Part shown: positions 1-5,411 of the stretch, in pieces | Numbering within the stretch: position 1 is the first letter of the stretch | How the letters are laid out: each line of letters begins with the position of its first letter | Assembly (NCBI GenBank): GCA_002726925.1 | Contig: PBTJ01000110.1 | Location: forward strand, 3,802 to 9,212 | DNA length: 5,411 nt | Direction: 5' to 3' | Source: Gammaproteobacteria bacterium | GTDB taxonomy: Bacteria; Pseudomonadota; Gammaproteobacteria; Pseudomonadales; Azotimanducaceae | Position numbers and translations under genes: made by a program | The notes under the pieces: generated by a model | What the model was told of the DNA's origin: nothing | The model's database searches: none | What the model saw: only the letters and a program-made list of their open reading frames with translations

Positions 1-2324
1 GCGCGATTTAATAGGTCGGCGTCGGCGTCGATACCGATGGCCTTGCGAACGTACTCGCCGGCAGTGTTACGTTCCAGGCGAAACCAATAGCCGACGCCAC
101 TTTTGCGAAAGCGCGCGGAATTGGATCGGCTGATCTCATACCGGCCATTGGCGCCGCGCAGATCGTTGCGACGCAAATAGCCTAAATCGTTAATGTTGAG
201 ATGCTCGTCATAATGCGAATAACCAACGCTCATGCGCCGACCTTCACCCAAGTCTCGTCCAATGTCGACAAAACCTCCAACGCCGTTTTCGCGCTCATCC
301 GCAGATGAAAATAGCATTTGGCCATCCACCTTCCACTCCCCCTCTGCAGCGAGATAGTGATAGTCGATACCGTGAGCTTGGGTATCTTGCTCCGGGTGCC
401 GTGTCAGCGCTGAAAGAAACCCTAGCGCCCGGTAATCACCGGCACTGCTCTTACCTTCGTAAACCGCGCGGGCCACGCCGTATTCTGTGCCGGATTGAAC
501 AAAACGCTGGCCGTCAGATTCGTATATTGCCTGATCCTCGAAAGCGCCAAGGATGCCGAATCGCATCGAGCCTAAGGCGCCAACCGTTTTCAGCGCGCCC
601 TCAAGTTCAACCGGTTTTTGTCTTTCCAGGTCAGATAGCTCTATGTCGTCGGACAGGACCGGTTCACGCCCGATACCACCGATGCGCCGAGTATTGAGCA
701 GCGTCGTCGGGCTTTTCGCCTGGGCACGAGGGGTCGCGGTGAATACCTCGATACCCTCCTGAAAAAACAGCCGTTTCTCAGGAAAGAACGTTTCGAATGC
801 GCCTAAGTTTACGACCACGTCATCGCTTTCTACCGAGCCAAAGTCTGGTTGCATGGTAGCCGTCGCCTGAAAGTTGGTCGAGGGTCGCCAAAAGACGTCG
901 GCGCCAAACTTGCTGTCATTATCTCCTGCAATAGAGTCGAGCGTTGAGGACAGGTACGGAAAAACACTCCAGTTCTGCACTGGCGCCACGCGCTGCAGAG
1001 TCAGCGGCTGCATACGTGACATGAATAGGGGTCGCGTTCTTGGCAGCGCCGGCATGCTCCAATCCTCATCGAGATGCGCAACTTTGCGAGAGACATAGGC
1101 CTTGATCGTGCGCTGCTCCCCGCTCTGCGGCATGGCGACTTGAGACCACGGTAAAAAAAACTCCGCGCTCCAACCCGCATCGGTGGTCGCGGTGCCCGAA
1201 TGCCACGCGCCATCCCAATCTCGGCTGAACTGGCGCTCTGGTAGCAAGGTCCCGTCTAATTGGCTGCCGCCTAGGGCCACATTTATCCAATAGCCGTAGC
1301 GGCCCTCGCCAGAGGTATCGAGGGAGACCCCAACCCTGTCTCTTCTTATATCAAGTGCGTCTCGACTGGATAGACGTCGGACCAGGGTGTCGTTTGGTTG
1401 TTCCATGTCGACACCAACGTAAAGACCTTTGTCGGTATAAAACGCTTTGAGGACAGTGCGATAAATTGGCTCAGCCAGCGTATCGGGATCGTCGACCAAG
1501 AACCCATCGGCGCCAAGCAAGGTCGCCCAGATACGTTCGTCCAACTTGCCATCCACGGCGAAACCCTCGGGCACCGCATCGCGTCTCGGGAGCGCCACGG
1601 GCATGTCGAGGGAAAGATGAACGATGTTGTTTGCTGAACGCGTTGTTACTGCATGCTTGGTTCGGCTGGTTACTTCTGGTTCTGGTGCTTGAGGAGATGG
1701 GAGTTTGGGGCGGGTTTGACTGAGCGCGACTACTAGATGCATATGCTGAAGCTTAGGCGGCGCTCTCGCCTCACGACGCAACTTATTGAGCTGATAACCC
1801 TCTGGCACCGTTTGTTGGATTTGCGGCAGGGGATCTTGGCTAGGCGTGCTGCCTTCAGGGAGGAGTGGATCCTGCGGGCCGAAGTCTAAGGGCTCATCGA
1901 AATCGAATTCGTTCGCCCAATCATCCTCAGAGACGCTGTAGTCTACTTCTCCAGAGTTACCGCGGTTCTGGGTGCCGCGCAAATCTAGGCCCCCCTCGAC
2001 ATTTGATGGTTTAGGGTCGGTTCCGGTGGCACCAGCCCCCCATATCCAGCCACCACTGAGACCCTTGGAGGTCATGGCTCGTTGCGCTGCCTTAGCCTCG
2101 CCTCGGGAGAGATATGGCCCAGCGATGACGCGAAAAAAATAACCTTTATCAGTACGCGCACCGTAGACGGAGAACGGTTGCTCGCTTTGCGCCTCAGCAC
2201 TTACCAGGGCCGACTCAGCGCTGTCGCGATTTTTAAAGCTGGCGACAGAAATCCAATACTCTGCGACCGCGATGACCGGCGCGAAGGCACCAAGCAGAAA
2301 CAGAAAGAGATTTTGGAGTTTCAT
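1..2324 (-). CDS. SPOR domain / CBM9-like / DUF5916 fusion protein, exported (3' end outside the window)
   Basis: Translating the minus strand from the ATG at 2324 gives one open frame of 774 full codons that runs off the left edge, so the C-terminus is missing. Residues 1-21 form a signal peptide (MK, a Leu/Phe-rich core, then AVA before Glu22) with no lipobox. Residues 22-95 match a SPOR domain: EYWISVASF opening, a central YFFRVIAGPY strand, the SRGEAKAAQ helix and a closing GGWIW. Residues 96-240 are a linker rich in Pro, Asp, Glu and Gln. Residues about 245-430 resemble a family-9 carbohydrate-binding fold (FAVDGKLDERIW, GLYVGVDM, GYWINVALGG, WSAEFFLPW). From about 450 the DUF5916 hallmarks appear: MQPDFGSVESDDVVVNLGAFETFFPEKR split across 491-518, FFQEG at 520-524 and INDLGYLRRND at 711-721. 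DUF5916 regions are predicted outer-membrane beta-barrels. SPOR domains are known to bind peptidoglycan lacking stem peptides. The substrate and role are unknown. From the hallmark positions I infer that roughly 200-250 residues are missing. Confidence 0.88.
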   Translation of the reverse strand, partial: MKLQNLFLFLLGAFAPVIAVAEYWISVASFKNRDSAESALVSAEAQSEQPFSVYGARTDKGYFFRVIAGPYLSRGEAKAAQRAMTSKGLSGGWIWGAGATGTDPKPSNVEGGLDLRGTQNRGNSGEVDYSVSEDDWANEFDFDEPLDFGPQDPLLPEGSTPSQDPLPQIQQTVPEGYQLNKLRREARAPPKLQHMHLVVALSQTRPKLPSPQAPEPEVTSRTKHAVTTRSANNIVHLSLDMPVALPRRDAVPEGFAVDGKLDERIWATLLGADGFLVDDPDTLAEPIYRTVLKAFYTDKGLYVGVDMEQPNDTLVRRLSSRDALDIRRDRVGVSLDTSGEGRYGYWINVALGGSQLDGTLLPERQFSRDWDGAWHSGTATTDAGWSAEFFLPWSQVAMPQSGEQRTIKAYVSRKVAHLDEDWSMPALPRTRPLFMSRMQPLTLQRVAPVQNWSVFPYLSSTLDSIAGDNDSKFGADVFWRPSTNFQATATMQPDFGSVESDDVVVNLGAFETFFPEKRLFFQEGIEVFTATPRAQAKSPTTLLNTRRIGGIGREPVLSDDIELSDLERQKPVELEGALKTVGALGSMRFGILGAFEDQAIYESDGQRFVQSGTEYGVARAVYEGKSSAGDYRALGFLSALTRHPEQDTQAHGIDYHYLAAEGEWKVDGQMLFSSADERENGVGGFVDIGRDLGEGRRMSVGYSHYDEHLNINDLGYLRRNDLRGANGRYEISRSNSARFRKSGVGYWFRLERNTAGEYVRKAIGIDADADLLNR

Positions 2325-2391
2325 AAAGGTCCGACTGGACTGCAGGTTCCATGTTAGCAGCGCGCCGGCCAAAGCGCTAATGCGCAGACCG
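2325..2391 (-). other. Intergenic gap between oadB and the fusion gene, no clear terminator
   Basis: This 67-base gap has an imperfect inverted repeat on the minus strand: AGCGC at 2378-2374 with GCGCT at 2363-2359, or alternatively TTAGC at 2380-2376 with GCTAA at 2358-2354. The two pairings compete rather than stack into one long stem, and no T-run follows either. It does not look like an intrinsic terminator. No recognisable -35/-10 pair was found. Read-through from oadB is therefore the simplest reading. Confidence 0.35.
2330..2332 (-). promoter_or_regulatory. Weak ribosome binding site of the SPOR/DUF5916 fusion gene
   Basis: Only GGA (within CGGAC) is present five bases before the ATG at 2324 on the minus strand, so initiation is expected to be weaker than for oadA. 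The ATG is preferred because it is followed directly by a well-formed signal peptide. The reading frame stays open upstream into the end of oadB, but there it offers only a TTG at 2372 and no ATG. Confidence 0.4.
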
Positions 2392-3525
2392 TTAGCTTCC
2401 CACCAACATGATCATCAGCCCCGCCGCAACCGCAGACCCGATCACTCCGGCAACATTGGGGCCCATGGCATGCATGAGCAGATAATTCTGCGAATTTGCT
2501 TCAAGACCGACCTTATTCACCACACGCGCCGCCATGGGCACCGCACTGACGCCAGCCGCGCCGATCAGCGGATTGATCGGTGTAGAGGACAGTCGATTCA
2601 TCAACTTCGCCATTAACACGCCGCTGGCTGTACCAATACCGAAGGCGAGCATTCCCAACACCAAAATACCCAAGGTTTCTGCAGTCAGAAATGTTTCCGC
2701 CTGAAGCTTAGAGCCAACCCCCAAACCCAACATGATCGTGACAATATTAATGAGCGCATTGCGGGTGGTATCCGCCAACCGGTCCACTACTCCACATTCG
2801 CGCATCAAGTTGCCGAAACAAAACATGCCCAGCAGGGGTGCCGCAGAAGGCAACAGAAATGCCACCAAGAGGAGCAACAACAACGGAAAAATAATGCGCT
2901 CTAGCTGGCTGACTTCCCGCAGCTGCACCATTTCGATAGCCCGTTCTTTCTCGCTAGTTAAGGCACGCATGATCGGCGGCTGAATGATAGGCACCAATGC
3001 CATATACGAGTAGGCGGCAATGGCGATTGCACCGAGCAGTTCCGGTGCGAGCTTGCCTGCAACAAAAATCGCCGTTGGGCCATCGGCACCACCGATGATG
3101 CCTATGGCGGCGGCCTGGCTCATAGAAAAGTCCATCCAGCCCAAGCTGCTCATCGCGACAGCCCCCAAGAGCGTGGCAAAAATACCGAACTGGGCAGCTG
3201 CTCCTAACAAAAACGTCTTCGGGTTTGCGAGCACTGGCCCAAAATCTGTCATAGCACCCACACCCATGAAAATCAGCAGTGGGAACGCTCCGGTTTCGAT
3301 ACCGATCATGTAAATCAAATGCAGCAGACCATCCCCAGTGGCGATCTCAACGCCAGGAATGTTGCTGAGCAGTCCGCCGAAGCCAATCGTGACCAGCAAT
3401 AGCGGTTCAAACTTTTTCGCGACGGCCAGGTACAGCAGCAGCAGGCTGACCACAATCATGGCGGCCTGTCCGACGGTTATTTGCGCTAGGCCTGATCCGC
3501 TCCAAAGTTGCTCAAACAATTCCAA
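2392..3525 (-). CDS. oadB: Oxaloacetate decarboxylase beta subunit, sodium-pumping membrane protein
   Basis: This 377-residue protein is an integral inner-membrane subunit that decarboxylates carboxybiotin carried by OadA and couples this to sodium export. It is very hydrophobic, with many Leu/Ile/Val/Ala segments consistent with the roughly nine-helix OadB fold. Functional residues known from Klebsiella OadB are all present: Asp148 in [10 protein letters not shown] (Asp203), Tyr174 in YSYMALVP (Tyr229), and Asn318, Gly322, Ser327 and Arg334 in [17 protein letters not shown] (Asn373, Gly377, Ser382, Arg389); the mapping is from memory of the family and the spacings agree. The start is taken as TTG at 3525. 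It gives the family-typical [12 protein letters not shown] opening and has GGAG seven bases upstream. A longer frame from a TTG at 3600 would overlap oadA and add an unusual polar leader. The next ATG falls inside the first membrane helix. The gene follows oadA after 46 bases. Beta subunits of methylmalonyl-CoA and glutaconyl-CoA decarboxylases are close relatives, but the neighbouring oadA settles the assignment. Confidence 0.95.
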   Translation of the reverse strand: MELFEQLWSGSGLAQITVGQAAMIVVSLLLLYLAVAKKFEPLLLVTIGFGGLLSNIPGVEIATGDGLLHLIYMIGIETGAFPLLIFMGVGAMTDFGPVLANPKTFLLGAAAQFGIFATLLGAVAMSSLGWMDFSMSQAAAIGIIGGADGPTAIFVAGKLAPELLGAIAIAAYSYMALVPIIQPPIMRALTSEKERAIEMVQLREVSQLERIIFPLLLLLLVAFLLPSAAPLLGMFCFGNLMRECGVVDRLADTTRNALINIVTIMLGLGVGSKLQAETFLTAETLGILVLGMLAFGIGTASGVLMAKLMNRLSSTPINPLIGAAGVSAVPMAARVVNKVGLEANSQNYLLMHAMGPNVAGVIGSAVAAGLMIMLVGS

Positions 3526-3532
3526 GTAGCTA

Positions 3533-3536
3533 CTCC
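3533..3536 (-). promoter_or_regulatory. Ribosome binding site that fixes the TTG start of oadB
   Basis: On the minus strand GGAG sits seven bases upstream of TTG at 3525. It decides the start of oadB: no ATG or GTG precedes it at a sensible distance, and the second TTG at 3519 is 13 bases away. A TTG start with a good Shine-Dalgarno sequence is a plausible, somewhat weaker start that could help set the OadB to OadA ratio; that last point is inference. Confidence 0.7.
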
Positions 3537-3571
3537 GTTTTTGATTTCTGTTCGGTGGTGGTAAGCCTGTC

Positions 3572-5371
3572 TCAAGAGAGCGTAAGCAGCGTCCGCCCAA
3601 CCGCTACGCTGTCGCCAACCGCAACATCAACGCTCGCAACGGTGCCCGACGTACCCGACCGCACTTCTGTTTCCATTTTCATCGCTTCAAGGACGCACAC
3701 TACCTGTCCCTCGTTTACGGCATCGCCAACGGCAACCAAGACTTGATGAATGGAGCCGGCCAGCCCCGCTTTTACGGGTGTTCCAGTGGCACCAACCGAT
3801 GCAGATGCCGCAGACGCCGATTCAGCGGCAACAGCAGGTGTTAGGTTGACCGCGCCTTCGGCCACCACAACCTGATAGGCATGGCCATCTACCGACACGG
3901 TATAGTGCGCAGGATCTGCAGAGGGCCCGCTGGCTGTTGGTATCGCCACCTTCGCTGCAGCAGCATCCGCATCAGGCGCAGGTTCAAACGCGTCAGGATT
4001 ACCACGGTTGGCCAAAAATTTCTTCGCGACTTGAGGGAACAGTGCGTAGGTCAATACATCGTCGACCCCACTGCCGCCGTCCGCATCGCCAATACTGAAC
4101 CCTGCTTCCTTGGCCAAGGCATGCAGCGCTTCGGTCTGGGTTACCAACTCTGGCTCCAGATGATCTGCCGGCCTCGAAGTGATGAGTTCATCACCATCTA
4201 AGGCACGTATTCGAAGTTGCTCATTGACTGGAGCTGGTGTTGCACCATATTCGCCGCGCAGCAGGCCAGCGGATTCCCGGGTGATTGAGGCGTAACGACT
4301 ACCGCTGAGAACGTTGATCACCGCCTGCGTGCCCACGATCTGCGATGTGGGAGTAACCAGAGGAATCATGCCGAGGTCTTCACGTACTTTGGGGATCTCT
4401 TCCAGCACCTCGTCCAATCGATCAACCGCATTTTGTTCTTTGAGCTGCCCCTCGAGATTGGTCAGCATGCCCCCCGGCACCTGCGCCACGAGAATGCGCG
4501 AGTCGACCCCGCGCAGACTGCCTTCGAACTGCGCATATTTTTTGCGCACCGCCCTGAAGTAAGCCGAGATTTCTTCTAGCAACTCAATATCTAGGCCCGT
4601 ATCCCGAGGCTGATCCTGCAGCATGGCGACCAGTGACTCTGTCGCCGAATGCCCGTAGGTCATACTCATAGACGAAATGGCGGTATCTACATTGTCTATA
4701 CCTGCCTCGATGGCCTTTAAGTAGGTCGTTGTCGACATGCCCGTGGTGGCATGGCACTGCATATGAATGGGTATATCCAAACTTTCCTTTAAACCGCTGA
4801 CCAAATCGAACGCCGTATAAGGCTTGAGTAGACCAGCCATATCCTTGATACATAGGCTATTGGCGCCCATGTCCTCAATTTGCCTGCCTAGGTCGAGCCA
4901 CAACTGCAGGGTATGCACAGGACTCACCGTATAGGAGATGGTGCCCTGCGCATGCTTACCTGTTGCTAACGTCGCTCTCACAGCGGTTTGCAAATTACGC
5001 ATGTCGTTCATGGCATCAAAAATTCGAAACACATCAACACCGTTAGTCGCCGCGCGCTCGACAAATTTCTCTACGAGATCGTCAGCATAATGGCGGTAGC
5101 CCAGAATATTCTGGCCCCGCAGCAACATTTGCTGCGGGGTATTTGGCATGGCCTCCTTGAGCAAACGAATGCGTTGCCAGGGATCCTCACCGAGATAGCG
5201 AATGCAGGCGTCAAACGTCGCACCACCCCAAGATTCCAACGACCAGAACCCAACCTGATCGAGTTTTGACGCTATCGGCAACATGTCATCGATACGCATA
5301 CGCGTTGCCAACAAACTTTGGTGAGCGTCGCGCAATACGACATCTGTTATGCCAAGTGCAGCTTGATTCAT
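3572..5371 (-). CDS. oadA: Oxaloacetate decarboxylase alpha subunit (carboxyltransferase and biotin carrier)
   Basis: This 599-residue protein has the full family length. It moves the carboxyl group of oxaloacetate to its own biotin, releasing pyruvate, and then presents carboxybiotin to OadB at the inner face of the cytoplasmic membrane. The carboxyltransferase TIM barrel covers about residues 1-270, with the RDAHQSL motif (metal ligand Asp15), FRIFDAMND at 115-123 and the lysine expected to be carbamylated, Lys176 in CIKDMAG. The conserved PYC/OADA domain follows ([51 protein letters not shown]). An Ala/Pro-rich flexible linker spans about 464-532. The C-terminal biotinyl domain has EAMKM with biotin acceptor Lys565, 34 residues before the end. 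One oddity is position 205 in HMQCHATTG: a Gln stands where relatives have the first metal-binding His (HLHCH). His207 is kept. The ATG start is supported by GGAGG just upstream. A PycB-type pyruvate carboxylase subunit is the main alternative, made unlikely by the adjacent oadB. Confidence 0.96.
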   Translation of the reverse strand: MNQAALGITDVVLRDAHQSLLATRMRIDDMLPIASKLDQVGFWSLESWGGATFDACIRYLGEDPWQRIRLLKEAMPNTPQQMLLRGQNILGYRHYADDLVEKFVERAATNGVDVFRIFDAMNDMRNLQTAVRATLATGKHAQGTISYTVSPVHTLQLWLDLGRQIEDMGANSLCIKDMAGLLKPYTAFDLVSGLKESLDIPIHMQCHATTGMSTTTYLKAIEAGIDNVDTAISSMSMTYGHSATESLVAMLQDQPRDTGLDIELLEEISAYFRAVRKKYAQFEGSLRGVDSRILVAQVPGGMLTNLEGQLKEQNAVDRLDEVLEEIPKVREDLGMIPLVTPTSQIVGTQAVINVLSGSRYASITRESAGLLRGEYGATPAPVNEQLRIRALDGDELITSRPADHLEPELVTQTEALHALAKEAGFSIGDADGGSGVDDVLTYALFPQVAKKFLANRGNPDAFEPAPDADAAAAKVAIPTASGPSADPAHYTVSVDGHAYQVVVAEGAVNLTPAVAAESASAASASVGATGTPVKAGLAGSIHQVLVAVGDAVNEGQVVCVLEAMKMETEVRSGTSGTVASVDVAVGDSVAVGRTLLTLS

Positions 5372-5411
5372 GCTTCCTCCGGTCTAGGAAAAATGTGCAC
5401 CGTCAATACGC
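5372..5411 (-). other. Leader of oadA at the window edge
   Basis: Only 40 bases precede oadA. They contain its ribosome binding site, a TTGACG resembling a -35 box at 5406-5401 without a matching -10 at 16-18 bases, and stop triplets (TGA, TAG) that could end an upstream gene. In related operons the small gamma subunit gene oadG occupies this position, but nothing here is long enough to identify it. Confidence 0.3.
5375..5380 (-). promoter_or_regulatory. Ribosome binding site of oadA
   Basis: On the minus strand GGAGGA lies three bases before the ATG at 5371, counting the core GGAGG as four bases away. It is a near-perfect Shine-Dalgarno sequence with slightly short spacing. It supports the chosen start, which yields the family-typical N-terminus leading into the RDAHQSL motif. 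Confidence 0.8.

Noticed and set aside
305..1723. Several plus- and minus-strand open frames of 60-130 codons across this stretch
   Set aside because: They overlap the large minus-strand SPOR/DUF5916 frame in other phases. Their translations are Arg/Pro/Ser-rich with no recognisable domain, typical of shadow frames.
2329..2340. Small hairpin GTCC-AGTC-GGAC overlapping the ribosome binding site of the fusion gene
   Set aside because: Only four base pairs with a four-base loop; too weak to claim as a regulatory element.
2354..2380. Inverted repeat after oadB considered as an intrinsic terminator
   Set aside because: The possible stems are about five base pairs, mutually exclusive, and lack a following T-run on either strand.
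2082..2616. Two plus-strand open frames (2082-2357 and 2272-2616) spanning the start of the fusion gene and the end of oadB
   Set aside because: They lie antisense to the signal peptide/SPOR coding region and the oadB 3' end. No domain or good ribosome binding site was seen.
3820..3980. Ala/Pro-rich, repeat-like stretch near the end of oadA
   Set aside because: This is the usual flexible linker before the biotinyl domain in OadA proteins, not an independent repeat element.
5401..5406. TTGACG resembling a -35 promoter box upstream of oadA
   Set aside because: No -10-like hexamer occurs at 16-18 bases spacing, and the region may be the end of an upstream gene.

Overview
The window holds three genes, all on the minus strand, so transcription runs right to left. 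In transcription order they are oadA (5371-3572), oadB (3525-2392) and a large open-ended gene (2324 to beyond base 1). The first two encode the carboxyltransferase/biotin alpha subunit and the membrane beta subunit of a sodium-pumping oxaloacetate decarboxylase. The third encodes an exported protein with a signal peptide, a SPOR domain, a long linker, a family-9-like carbohydrate-binding module and the start of a DUF5916 region. Its stop codon lies outside the window.

The gene spacing is tight: 46 bases between oadA and oadB, and 67 bases between oadB and the fusion gene. I see no convincing terminator in either gap, so one transcript could cover all three. The small gamma subunit (oadG) normally precedes oadA. 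It is not in the window and would be expected just beyond the right edge, where only 40 bases precede oadA.

The OadA/OadB pair decarboxylates oxaloacetate to pyruvate and CO2. Carboxyl transfer to biotin occurs on OadA, and decarboxylation of carboxybiotin on OadB drives sodium export across the inner membrane. The third protein has no evident metabolic link to the pump. It is predicted to act in the periplasm and outer membrane, where its SPOR domain could bind peptidoglycan.

The moderate GC content, the Gram-negative outer-membrane protein families and the sodium-coupled decarboxylase suggest a Gram-negative proteobacterium. A marine or brackish gammaproteobacterium is the best guess, but this is inference from gene content and protein style, not from a marker gene.

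The main points of interest are the SPOR-to-DUF5916 fusion in one uninterrupted frame, and a glutamine in OadA where the family normally has a metal-binding histidine. The start of oadB also needs a correction to a TTG codon. No RNA genes, CRISPR arrays, insertion sequences or extended repeats were seen. Open frames on the plus strand lie opposite these genes and look like shadows.
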